DNA of 64,000 bases from positions 1-64,000 of the forward strand of contig NZ_SZZU01000002.1 of the NCBI RefSeq assembly GCF_009829985.1, in the 5' to 3' direction. The stretch is from Pantoea sp. Aalb. GTDB lineage: Bacteria; Pseudomonadota; Gammaproteobacteria; Enterobacterales; Enterobacteriaceae. The position numbers and the translations under genes were made by a program. The notes beneath the pieces were generated by a model, which searched no databases, was not told where the DNA came from, and was given only the letters and a program-made list of their open reading frames with translations. This document shows, piece by piece, positions 38,419-47,118 of this stretch. The stretch's first letter is position 1; each line of letters opens with the position of its first letter.

Positions 38419-39662
38419 TAATATAATAAAAATAATAGTAAAAATATAAGAAAATTTTTATTTTTTACTACTTTAATTTAAAATTATCTATTTATTACTT
38501 TTATAGTTAAGTGTATATTACATGTTTTATTTAAAATACAGAGTATAATATACTATACTATTAGTGATAGAAAAAATATAAATTTTATACAATTAATTAT
38601 CTACAATCATTTTTATATATTAGAATTTAAAGTTTAATATTAGTGTTAGAAGAAAATACGCTATAAGTTAAGATAAGATCTTATATATATTATTTGTAAT
38701 GATATATATAACTTGCTAAAGGAAAAACAGTATTGTAATATTCTATTGTAAATAAATAGTATTTTTATATAATTTAGTATATTTCTATCTTATTTTCAGA
38801 GTAAAATTAAAATAATTAAATGATTATTGAACTCAATATCTTCAATGAAGAATTGAAGATAAATATAATGTATATATGTTCAATTTTGTTTTTTAAACGG
38901 TATATAAATACATATACTAATATCGAAATTTGATTTTATCATTAATTTAATATGTAATATTAATACCAAATAATTATTTTAATAAATAATAGATTTTTCA
39001 ATAGTTATGAAATAATTTTCAAATTATTTGTATAAAATCAAGAAATTAAAAGTAAATATCAATAAATCAATTATTATAATTTACTTTAAAATTTATTAAA
39101 AAAATCTAACTTAAAATATTATATATAGAATATTTATTCTATATATAATATTTTTCAATTATATGAAAACATTATAGATTATAATATAATAATAATTTAT
39201 ATTATATTGGTAATTTATTTTGTTTTATAAATTAGTAATACTTAATAAGACTTAATAAAATAATTTTATCTATGAATTACATAAATATATTTAACATCAG
39301 AATATTTTAATTTTAATTATTTATAGATAACAGTATTAATTTTAAAAAATATTATTTTATAATATATGAATTATACTTTAATTTCCATAGAAGTTAAATG
39401 TTTGAATTATTTAAATAATAGAGGTATTAAAAATTATTTTTTTTTATTTGGATTTATTTTTTAAAAAATTGTATAGTTCAAAAGATAAAGCAAAAGGGTA
39501 AAGTCAGAATTTTGTATGATTAACTGTATCCTGCTCATAGCTAAGTATAGTTAATTGCTAAATTAAAAGTACTTTACGAATGTGTATTAAATAAATTAAA
39601 GTTAACTTATAATTGATTATTTTATATCAATTCGTTAATAATATTTATTTTGGAGTTAAAGC
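38419..39662. other. long gene-free spacer upstream of trxA
   Basis: This 1,244-nt stretch holds no gene I can support. It contains a 9- to 10-bp hairpin (TATCTTCAAT at 38837-38846 with ATTGAAGATA at 38852-38861) and the large palindrome listed separately. In E. coli rep, gpp and rhlB precede trxA; I found no recognisable remains of them. The last 190 nt before trxA are somewhat richer in G+C and probably hold its promoter. Confidence 0.6.
39113..39154. repeat. 42-bp near-perfect palindrome (20-bp arms)
   Basis: The arm 39113-39132, ending TATATAGAATA, is the exact reverse complement of 39135-39154. Only two bases (TT) separate them. Such a sequence can extrude a cruciform or form a long RNA hairpin. 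It is the longest palindrome I found in the window. Confidence 0.9.
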
Positions 39663-39995
39663 ATGAGCAGCGATAAAATTGTTCAACTAACCGATAATAG
39701 TTTTGATGATTATATTCTCAAAACAGAAGGTATGATCTTAGTGGATTTTTGGGCTGAATGGTGTGGTCCTTGTAAAATGATCGCTCCAATTCTAGATGAA
39801 ATAGCAGAAGAATATAATGATAAGCTTACTATTGCCAAATTAAACATTGATGATAATCCAGACAGTGCATCTAAATATAATATTCGTGGGATTCCTACTA
39901 TGCTATTGTTCAAAAACAATAAAGTAAAAGCGACTAAGGTTGGTGCTTTATCTAAAAGTCAACTTAAAGAGTTCTTGAACGAGAATTTGGCTTAA
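39663..39995 (+). CDS. trxA: thioredoxin 1
   Basis: Small cytoplasmic thiol-disulfide reductant for ribonucleotide reductase, methionine sulfoxide reductases and others. The 110 residues contain the active site FWAEWCGPCKMIAP and the cis-proline segment RGIPTMLLFKNN. The ATG follows a GGAG at good spacing. It lies directly upstream of rho, as in E. coli. Confidence 0.98.
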   Translation: MSSDKIVQLTDNSFDDYILKTEGMILVDFWAEWCGPCKMIAPILDEIAEEYNDKLTIAKLNIDDNPDSASKYNIRGIPTMLLFKNNKVKATKVGALSKSQLKEFLNENLA

Positions 39996-40352
39996 TTCAA
40001 CTCAAGTATAGTATCTCGTCCGCAATGATTATTATTTTTCATTGTTGTGGACGTATCTATTCAGGTATATGTAAGTTGATATCACTGCATTGTGCTCTTA
40101 CATTTAAAGCTTAACCCTTTTTGCATTGAAAGTTTTCGTAGTTTGGCACTGATAATTTAAATATTTTTTACCTTTCAACTATCTTCTTGTTTTCTATGTT
40201 CATATTTAACGTGATGATATTTGTTAAGTTAGAGAGATTAAAATTGAAAGGGCCATAATTAAAATGCATGGTTTTTATCATGTCATTTACGATAAATGTT
40301 TCGATAATTATCTAGAACTTAAGAGCCTATCATAATTTAAGAACTCATCACT
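39996..40352 (+). promoter_or_regulatory. rho leader region
   Basis: The 357 nt between trxA and rho are visibly richer in G and C than other spacers here. A hairpin forms at 40018-40052: GTCC/GGAC outer and CAATGA/TCATTG inner stem with a 4-nt bulge. In E. coli the long rho leader is the site of autogenous, Rho-dependent attenuation. Preservation of length and composition suggests the same here. I could not find a reading frame matching the E. coli rhoL leader peptide. Confidence 0.5.
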
Positions 40353-41612
40353 ATGAATCTTACCGAATTAAAAAATACACCAGTTTCTGAGTTGATTATT
40401 GTCGGCGAAAATATGGGACTGGAAAACTTAGCACGTATGCGTAAACAAGATATTATCTTTGCCATTTTAAAACAACATGCAAAAAGCGGTGAAGATATCT
40501 TCGGTGATGGTGTACTGGAGATATTACAAGATGGATTTGGTTTTCTTCGTTCTGGAGATAGCTCGTACCTTGCTGGACCAGATGATATATATGTTTCCCC
40601 TAGCCAAATTCGTCGATTTAATCTTCGTACAGGAGATACTATTTCTGGTAAAATTCGGCCTCCAAAAGAAGGAGAACGCTACTTTGCATTATTAAAGGTT
40701 AATGAAGTTAATTATGATAAGCCAGAAAACGCTCGTAGTAAAATTTTATTTGAAAATCTTACACCATTGCATGCTAATAATCGTTTAGGAATGGAAAGAG
40801 GGAATGGTTCTACTGAAGATTTAACTGCTCGAGTTTTAGATCTAGCTTCTCCAATTGGTCGTGGTCAACGTGGATTAATTGTAGCACCACCTAAAGCTGG
40901 TAAAACTATGCTTTTGCAAAATATTGCACAGAGCATTGCTTATAATTATCCAGATTGTGTTTTGATGGTATTATTAATAGATGAACGTCCTGAAGAAGTC
41001 ACAGAAATGCAGCGTTTAGTAAAAGGTGAAGTAATAGCATCAACTTTTGATGAACCTGCTTCACGACATGTACAAGTTGCTGAAATGGTTATTGAAAAAG
41101 CTAAACGCTTAGTAGAACATAAAAAAGATGTTATTATTTTACTTGATTCTATTACTCGATTAGCACGAGCGTATAATACCGTAGTTCCTGCTTCTGGTAA
41201 AGTATTAACAGGTGGTGTTGATGCTAATGCTTTGCATCGTCCAAAGCGGTTTTTCGGTGCTGCACGTAATGTAGAAGAAGGCGGTAGCCTAACTATTATT
41301 GCTACTTCTTTAGTAGATACTGGATCAAAAATGGATGAAGTAATTTATGAAGAATTTAAAGGTACTGGTAACATGGAATTACATTTATCACGTAAAATAG
41401 CAGAAAAACGTGTATTTCCAGCTATAGATTATAATCGTTCTGGAACTCGTAAAGAAGAATTATTAACTTCTCAAGAAGAGTTACAAAAAATGTGGATATT
41501 ACGTAAAATCATTCAACCTATGGGTGAAATAGATGCTATGGAATTTCTCATTAATAAATTATCTATGACTAAAACTAATGATGAGTTTTTTGATATGATG
41601 AAACGTTCTTAA
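40353..41612 (+). CDS. rho: transcription termination factor Rho
   Basis: Hexameric RNA-dependent ATPase that ends transcription. The 419 residues equal E. coli. The N-terminal RNA-binding domain has GFGFLRSGDSSYLAGPDDIYVSP. The ATPase core has the P-loop APPKAGKTMLLQNIA, Walker B DVIILLDSITRLARA, the Q-loop VVPASGKVLTGGVDANAL and the R-loop GSKMDEVIYEEFKGTGNMEL. It is almost identical to E. coli through its whole length. Confidence 0.99.
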   Translation: MNLTELKNTPVSELIIVGENMGLENLARMRKQDIIFAILKQHAKSGEDIFGDGVLEILQDGFGFLRSGDSSYLAGPDDIYVSPSQIRRFNLRTGDTISGKIRPPKEGERYFALLKVNEVNYDKPENARSKILFENLTPLHANNRLGMERGNGSTEDLTARVLDLASPIGRGQRGLIVAPPKAGKTMLLQNIAQSIAYNYPDCVLMVLLIDERPEEVTEMQRLVKGEVIASTFDEPASRHVQVAEMVIEKAKRLVEHKKDVIILLDSITRLARAYNTVVPASGKVLTGGVDANALHRPKRFFGAARNVEEGGSLTIIATSLVDTGSKMDEVIYEEFKGTGNMELHLSRKIAEKRVFPAIDYNRSGTRKEELLTSQEELQKMWILRKIIQPMGEIDAMEFLINKLSMTKTNDEFFDMMKRS

Positions 41613-42028
41613 AATTAATATATATAATAAAAAAACTAACTCAGTATAATTTATTTATTTAATTGTTTTAATCTATTTATATTATTTTTTGCTTTAAATT
41701 TAGAGAAAAATTTCTAAGATAATTAATAAGTATTAATAAATAATAAGTATAAATATTATTTTAGTTTTGTATTTATTTATTTTTTTAAATCAATTTAAGA
41801 GATATATAGAATATATTAATATATGACTTTGATATATATTTTTATTAGGTAATGATTAACTTAGGCATTTAATGAATTATTTAGTAAAAATATATTTATA
41901 TTGAATCATAGTATATGAAAATGATTACTTAATACATGTTTTAAATAAAAATATTATATATTTATTAAATTATTTCTTAAATTACTTATTACTTTTATCA
42001 AAGATTTAATGTATATTTAAATCATTAT
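41613..42028. other. A+T-rich spacer between rho and the tRNA cluster
   Basis: In E. coli the wec/rff (ECA) genes and others follow rho before the argX tRNA cluster. Here they are replaced by 416 nt of A+T-rich DNA with no gene, hairpin or promoter that I would defend. Confidence 0.6.
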
Positions 42029-42102
42029 GCGCCCGTAGCTCAGTTGGATAGAGCGCTGCCCTCCGGAGGTAGAGGTCTCAGGTTCAAGTCCTGTCGGGCG
42101 TA
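42029..42102 (+). tRNA. argX: tRNA-Arg (anticodon CCG)
   Basis: A 74-nt cloverleaf with acceptor GCGCCCG/CGGGCGT (first pair G-U), D arm GCTCAGTTGGATAGAGC, anticodon loop CTCCGGA (anticodon CCG) and T arm with GGTTCAAGTCC. It is nearly identical to E. coli argX. The CCA end is not encoded. It is the first gene of the argX-hisR-proM remnant. Confidence 0.97.
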
Positions 42103-42207
42103 TCTTTGATTTTAATGATTTTAATGCAAAAAAAATCATAACATATATAATACAATATATTATCATTTAATATATTAAAAATTAATTCTTATAAAAGAAA
42201 ACATAAT

Positions 42208-42281
42208 GGTGGTTATAGCTCAGTTGGTAGAGCCCTGGATTGTGATTCCAGTTGTCGTGGGTTCGAATCCCATTAACCACC
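42208..42281 (+). tRNA. hisR: tRNA-His (anticodon GTG)
   Basis: The cloverleaf has the extra 5' G at position -1 characteristic of tRNA-His, opposite C73. The acceptor is GTGGTTA/TAACCAC, the anticodon loop contains GTG, and the T arm has GGGTTCGAATCCC. CCA is not encoded. It is nearly identical to E. coli hisR. Confidence 0.97.
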
Positions 42282-42403
42282 CAAAATTTTGAAAGCAAAA
42301 TTAAAAATAATAAAGTTATTAATTGTATAAAATCATTTATTATTATATAATGCATAGAAAAATTTATTTATTAAATAATCAATGATTTTATACGATTAAT
42401 ATT

Positions 42404-42477
42404 CGGCGAGTAGCGCAGTTTGGTAGCGCAACTGGTTTGGGACCAGTGGGTCGGAGGTTCAAATCCTCTCTCGCCGA
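42404..42477 (+). tRNA. proM: tRNA-Pro (anticodon TGG)
   Basis: The acceptor is CGGCGAG/CTCGCCG, the anticodon loop TTTGGGA contains TGG, and the T arm has AGGTTCAAATCCT. The sequence is almost the same as E. coli proM. CCA is not encoded. In E. coli leuT lies between hisR and proM; here that 122-nt gap has no tRNA. Confidence 0.97.
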
Positions 42478-42592
42478 TCATATTTAAGTATGTTATTTAT
42501 TTTTAATAATATATATATTATTAAATTGTTCTATTGTATTTAAATAGAAAAAGATTTATTATTAACTAAATTAATAATAAATCTAATAGTAT

Positions 42593-43333
42593 TTATTGTA
42601 ATGCATATATTAATGAGTTGTTATCAGCACCATGAGCTACATCAATATTTCTCCATCCTAATTTAGCAGCTTGAATAGCCAAGCGTTCATTGACTACTAA
42701 CAATCTACAACGTAACAGCCATTGTAAGCGATCAATCGGAGTAAACATAACGAAAAGTTGTTCTAGCATTTCGCCACTAGTAACTACTAGTGTTGTAATG
42801 CCAATATTACGCCATCGTCTACCTTCAATTTTACCATCATAATATTTTTTATGTCTTTGATAACATTCACAATATTTTACTTTTACACCACGCATAACCA
42901 ACGTTTCAGCTAATAATTCACGTCCTGTATTACCACGTAGAATTAATGCATTTTTACCATTAATTTTTTTTAAACGATTAAGACGAATCAGTTCTTCACT
43001 TGATTCTCTCTTATGAGGATAATTTACTTCAAGATTAGTCACATTTTTCATGGCTAGTGCTGTACTACGTCCAATAGCATAATAGTCTAAAAATTTAGGC
43101 CAAGATATTATACTATTTTGTAGAGTAGGATTTGCAAAATATACTACTTGTTGTGATAGTAAAAAAACAAGATCACCATGATGTAAAGTTTGTAATCTTT
43201 GAGGAAGGTAATGAAGCTCACGACCTGGAGTAAATTGAATTAACGGTAATGCCCATGCAAATTTTCCTATGTTTTTTAGACGTAAAACCAACTCACTAGC
43301 TGCTGGTTCTGGACGAGTTATAAGTATACTCAT
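42593..43333 (-). CDS. hemD: uroporphyrinogen-III synthase
   Basis: Cyclises hydroxymethylbilane to uroporphyrinogen III, the branch-point precursor of heme and siroheme. The 246 residues equal E. coli and have the N terminus SILITRPEPAA, AIGRSTALAM, ALILRGNTGRELLAETL, CECYQR and VVTSGEMLEQL. It lies 30 nt downstream of hemC on the minus strand in the usual hemCD order. hemX and hemY, which follow in E. coli, are gone. Confidence 0.97.
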   Translation of the reverse strand: MSILITRPEPAASELVLRLKNIGKFAWALPLIQFTPGRELHYLPQRLQTLHHGDLVFLLSQQVVYFANPTLQNSIISWPKFLDYYAIGRSTALAMKNVTNLEVNYPHKRESSEELIRLNRLKKINGKNALILRGNTGRELLAETLVMRGVKVKYCECYQRHKKYYDGKIEGRRWRNIGITTLVVTSGEMLEQLFVMFTPIDRLQWLLRCRLLVVNERLAIQAAKLGWRNIDVAHGADNNSLIYALQ

Positions 43334-43363
43334 GTTGTGTCCTTGATAAGGATAAAGTTTATT

Positions 43364-44272
43364 TCAAAAAATATTTGATCCTTTCTTTATCAGCTCTTCA
43401 GCTAAAGATATACCCATTTGTTCACCTTCATCGCGTGTTCCTCGTCTTTCACCAATAACTATATTATTGCCATTGGAAAATCCAATAAACCCTCGTAGCC
43501 ATAAATTATTATTTTCAAGTACAGCAAGGCTACCAATAGGAAGTTGACAGCCCCCTTTTAAACGATTATTCATAGCACGTTCAGCATTTACACACACAGC
43601 AGTATCATTATGGTTTAATACTTTTAACAATGTTATTAATTCATTATCATGAATACGACATTCTATACCGATTGCACCCTGACCAACAGCTGGTAATAAA
43701 AATTCAGCTGATAATATTTGTCTAATGCGTTTTTCTAAACCTAAACGCTTCAATCCAGCAGCAGCTAAAACAATTGCATCATATTCACCAGAATCAAGCT
43801 TATTTAAACGAGTTCCAATATTTCCACGTAATGATCGAATCACTAGATCTGGACGATATGCACTTATTTGGCATTGTCGACGCAAACTAGATGTACCAAC
43901 GATAGAGAATTGTGGTAATTTTTCAATAGAGTTATAATGATTAGAAACAAAAGCATCATATGGATTTTCTCGCTTACAAATTGTTACTAAACCTAAGTTT
44001 TGTGGGAGTTCAACTGGTACATCTTTCATAGAATGAACAGCAAAGTCAGCTCTATTTTTTAATATTGCTAATTCAAGATTTTTGACAAATAAACCTTTCC
44101 CACCTACCCTTGGTAAGGGCGTATTAAAAATAAGATCACCTTTTGTGATCATTGGTATTAACTCAATGCGTAATCCAGGATGCGCTGCCATTAAATGTTG
44201 TTGAACATATTGTGCTTGGCATAAGGCAAGTGGACTTTGCCTTGTGGCAATTCTAAAAATTTTATCTAGCAT
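43364..44272 (-). CDS. hemC: porphobilinogen deaminase (hydroxymethylbilane synthase)
   Basis: Polymerises four porphobilinogen molecules to hydroxymethylbilane. The 302 residues (E. coli 313) include RIATRQSPLALCQAQYV, GGKGLFVKNLE, the catalytic aspartate in DFAVHSMKDVPVE, IVGTSSLRRQCQ, RGNIGTRLNKLD and GGCQLPIGS, whose cysteine binds the dipyrromethane cofactor. The C terminus is about 11 residues shorter than in E. coli, beyond the last conserved motif. It is divergent from cyaA, as in E. coli. Confidence 0.98.
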   Translation of the reverse strand: MLDKIFRIATRQSPLALCQAQYVQQHLMAAHPGLRIELIPMITKGDLIFNTPLPRVGGKGLFVKNLELAILKNRADFAVHSMKDVPVELPQNLGLVTICKRENPYDAFVSNHYNSIEKLPQFSIVGTSSLRRQCQISAYRPDLVIRSLRGNIGTRLNKLDSGEYDAIVLAAAGLKRLGLEKRIRQILSAEFLLPAVGQGAIGIECRIHDNELITLLKVLNHNDTAVCVNAERAMNNRLKGGCQLPIGSLAVLENNNLWLRGFIGFSNGNNIVIGERRGTRDEGEQMGISLAEELIKKGSNIF

Positions 44273-44582
44273 AATATGTAATCAGTTTAATCAGTTATAG
44301 ATAATTTTATTATTTAACAAGTAAATTTATTACATTGAATCTTTTAAAGAAGAATATTAAAGGTAGTTTAATAAATATTAAATTATAATAGTATAAATAT
44401 GGAGGTATTGTTTAAAAAACCTATGTTTAATAAAAATTTTTAAAATAATAAAACATGTATCTTTTTGTTTTACGAACTTTTTTAAATATTAAGTAAGTTA
44501 TATCTTAATTTTTAAAATAAAACGTAATAAAATAATTATTTAGAAATAGATTTCCTAACATTATATAATTAGGCGAAATGTC
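44273..44582. promoter_or_regulatory. hemC-cyaA divergent promoter region
   Basis: The 310 nt hold the divergent control signals of hemC and cyaA. The last 16 nt read TTAGGCGAAATGTC before the start codon, very close to the E. coli cyaA leader AGGCGATACGTC. I see no clear CRP site, which controls cyaA in E. coli. The remainder is A+T-rich. Confidence 0.5.
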
Positions 44583-46757
44583 TTGTACCTCTATATTGAG
44601 ATACTGAAACAAAGACTGGATGCAATAAACCAGTTACGAATTGATCGTGCATTATCTGGGAAAGGACCAGTCTTCCAGCGTTTCTATAGTTTATTACCAA
44701 CATTATTGCATTATCATCATCCATTAATACCTGGTTATTTAGAAGGTAGTGTTCCTTATGGGGTAAGTTCTTTTACTCCTAATAAAAATCAGCAACAGCA
44801 ACTTCAGGATTTAGCTGGAGGAAAGCCACTTTATTTGAGTAGTATAGTCAAAGGAGAGAGACCAGTTACCGGTATTTATTCAATGGGTAGTAGTTCATCA
44901 GTAGGACAAAATAATATTTCTGACCTAGATATTTGGATATGTCATCAATCATGGCTTGATAATGAAGAACGTTTTAATTTAAAACATAAATGTAGATTAT
45001 TACAAAAATGGTGTATATCCATGGGCATGGCAGTTAGTTTTTTCTTAATTGATGAAAATCGTTTTCGCAATAATGAGATCGGTAGTCTTAATGAAGAAGA
45101 TTGTGGCTCAACTCAACAATTTTTATTATTAGACGAATTTTACCGTACTGCTGTACGTATAGCCGGTAAACGTATTCTTTGGAATATGGTACCACATGAA
45201 GAAGAATATCATTATGATGATTATGTAATGTCCTTATATTCACAAGGAATTTTAATACCGAATGAATGGCTAGATCTTGGTAGTATTGGTAAATTTTTAG
45301 CAGAAGAATATTTCGGTGCTAGTCTTTGGCAATTATATAAAAGTATTGATTCACCATATAAATCAGTCATCAAAACATTATTACTTGAAGCTTATAGCTG
45401 GGAATATCCTAATACACAATCATTAGCTATGGATGTTAAACAACGATTACATAATGGAGAAATAGTCTGTTTCGGTCTAGATTCATATTGTATGATGTTA
45501 GAACGTGTTACTAAATATCTTATTAGTGTTGATGATATGTCACGTCTTGATTTAGTACGTCGATGCTTCTATTTAAAAGTTTGTGAAAAATTATCTAATA
45601 GAAAAAAAGATAAGAAAAATCATTTTAGTTGGCGTCGTAAAATATTAACTCAATTAGTAAAAGAATGGGGTTGGGATAATAATAAGTTAGCAATGTTAGA
45701 TAATCATGCACAATGGAAAATAGAACAAGTACGTGAAGTACATCATGAATTGCTAGATACGATGATGCAAAGCTATCATAATTTAACTTGTTTTTCACGT
45801 CGTAATAATTTAACTATTAGTGCTAGCTCACAAGATATCAATTTATTGACTCGTAAATTATATGCTGAGTTTGAAAAAATACCTGGTAAAGTAACACTAG
45901 TAAATCCTCAAATTTCTCTTGATATTTCAGAAAAAAAACTCACTTTTATTTATATTTCAAGTACCACTGTCGATCATGTAGGATGGTATTTATATAATCA
46001 ATCATTTAAAAATGGACTCATTATAAATCATCAACATTTAGAATATAATAGTTACCTTAATACATTAGTAGCTTGGGCTTGGTTTAATGGTTTACTAACT
46101 AGTAAAACTAAATTATATATTAAAGGCAATAATATTTGCGATTTAATACGATTACAGAAATTAGTAAATGATATAATAACTAACTTTCCGCTACACTTGC
46201 CTTCTCCTAAACCTCAAGATCTTTATAGTTTATGTGAAATTCGTCATTTAGCTATTATGATTAATCTTGAAGATGATCCGACATTTATTCTTCATAATAA
46301 ATTGATACATTTTAATTTTTGTAATTTTGATGTATTCAATTTTGGTGAAAAAAAAATATGCTTAATTGGCAGTATTGACTTATTATATCGGAATTCATGG
46401 AATGAAGTTCATACGCTTCACTTTAGTGGAGAGCAAGCAATTACAGAAGCGCTAAAAACTATTCTTTGTAAAATACATCAAGAAGCTGCTCCACCTAATA
46501 CATTAGATGTATTTTGTTATAGTAAACATTTTGGTAATCTCATTCATTCTCGCGTACGACATCTAGTATTAGAATGTATAGAATTACGTTTATTAAGTAT
46601 GCATCAGGAGCTATGTAGATTTAAAACATTACAGGTAGGTGGACAAATATGGAGTTTATTTTTTGAACGTATTAATGTATCGATAAAAAAAATATCAAAC
46701 CAAAATTCGATTTCATTGATTCTTGAAGATTATCCGAAACTATTTAAAGGTAATTAA
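44583..46757 (+). CDS. cyaA: adenylate cyclase, class I, C-terminally shortened
   Basis: Makes cyclic AMP from ATP. The 724-residue protein matches E. coli CyaA (848) from its first residue: MYLYIEILKQRLDAINQLRI, the nucleotidyltransferase motif GSSSSVGQNNISDLDIWICH, FFLIDENRFR and NEEDCGSTQQFLLLDEFYRT. The catalytic half is complete. The last matching stretch is WSLFFERINVSIKKI, after which the protein ends in a short unrelated tail, so about 120 C-terminal residues are absent. That region takes part in regulation by the glucose PTS. The start is TTG, as in E. coli, where UUG limits expression; the preceding leader is conserved too. Confidence 0.95.
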   Translation: MYLYIEILKQRLDAINQLRIDRALSGKGPVFQRFYSLLPTLLHYHHPLIPGYLEGSVPYGVSSFTPNKNQQQQLQDLAGGKPLYLSSIVKGERPVTGIYSMGSSSSVGQNNISDLDIWICHQSWLDNEERFNLKHKCRLLQKWCISMGMAVSFFLIDENRFRNNEIGSLNEEDCGSTQQFLLLDEFYRTAVRIAGKRILWNMVPHEEEYHYDDYVMSLYSQGILIPNEWLDLGSIGKFLAEEYFGASLWQLYKSIDSPYKSVIKTLLLEAYSWEYPNTQSLAMDVKQRLHNGEIVCFGLDSYCMMLERVTKYLISVDDMSRLDLVRRCFYLKVCEKLSNRKKDKKNHFSWRRKILTQLVKEWGWDNNKLAMLDNHAQWKIEQVREVHHELLDTMMQSYHNLTCFSRRNNLTISASSQDINLLTRKLYAEFEKIPGKVTLVNPQISLDISEKKLTFIYISSTTVDHVGWYLYNQSFKNGLIINHQHLEYNSYLNTLVAWAWFNGLLTSKTKLYIKGNNICDLIRLQKLVNDIITNFPLHLPSPKPQDLYSLCEIRHLAIMINLEDDPTFILHNKLIHFNFCNFDVFNFGEKKICLIGSIDLLYRNSWNEVHTLHFSGEQAITEALKTILCKIHQEAAPPNTLDVFCYSKHFGNLIHSRVRHLVLECIELRLLSMHQELCRFKTLQVGGQIWSLFFERINVSIKKISNQNSISLILEDYPKLFKGN

Positions 46758-46942
46758 ATAACTTAATATTGATGCTTTAAAATTTGATACTTTTTTTAAA
46801 AAATTAGTAAAAATTATCTATCTATTATATAATGCTTTTAAAATAAGTTAACTTTTATGAATTTTAATTCATAATAAAAATTATTATTAAGTATAATGTT
46901 GAAATATTATTTAATTTAAATCCATTTTAAGAAAAAAATATT

Positions 46943-47026
46943 ATGTATATTTTAAAGCAATTTAATATTATTGTAATACTAATGATTTTAGTAGGTTGTG
47001 GTTTAAAAGGACCACTTTATTTCTAG
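46943..47026 (+). CDS. lptM: minimal LPS-translocon lipoprotein LptM (YifL)
   Basis: A 27-codon frame encodes a signal sequence with a hydrophobic core (IIVILMILV) and the lipobox LVGC, followed by GLKGPLYF and a TAG stop. E. coli LptM has the same place between cyaA and dapF and the same LTGCGLKGPLYFPP junction, but continues to 67 residues. The mature lipoprotein here would be only nine residues. LptM assists oxidative maturation of the LptD/LptE LPS export complex, and its conserved N-terminal motif is the interacting part. The frame after the TAG stays open for about 23 more codons, so the shortening may come from one nonsense change. Confidence 0.75.
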   Translation: MYILKQFNIIVILMILVGCGLKGPLYF

Positions 47027-47118
47027 TCAATAAATCAAAAAATAACATCAAATAAAATAAAGATTAAAATAATTAAGCAATTGATTATATTTATATGAGT
47101 AATCTAGTGAAACGAAAG

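Noticed and set aside
40477..40695. 72-codon frame inside the 5' part of rho
   Set aside because: Out of frame with rho, which is near-identical to E. coli Rho across this interval.
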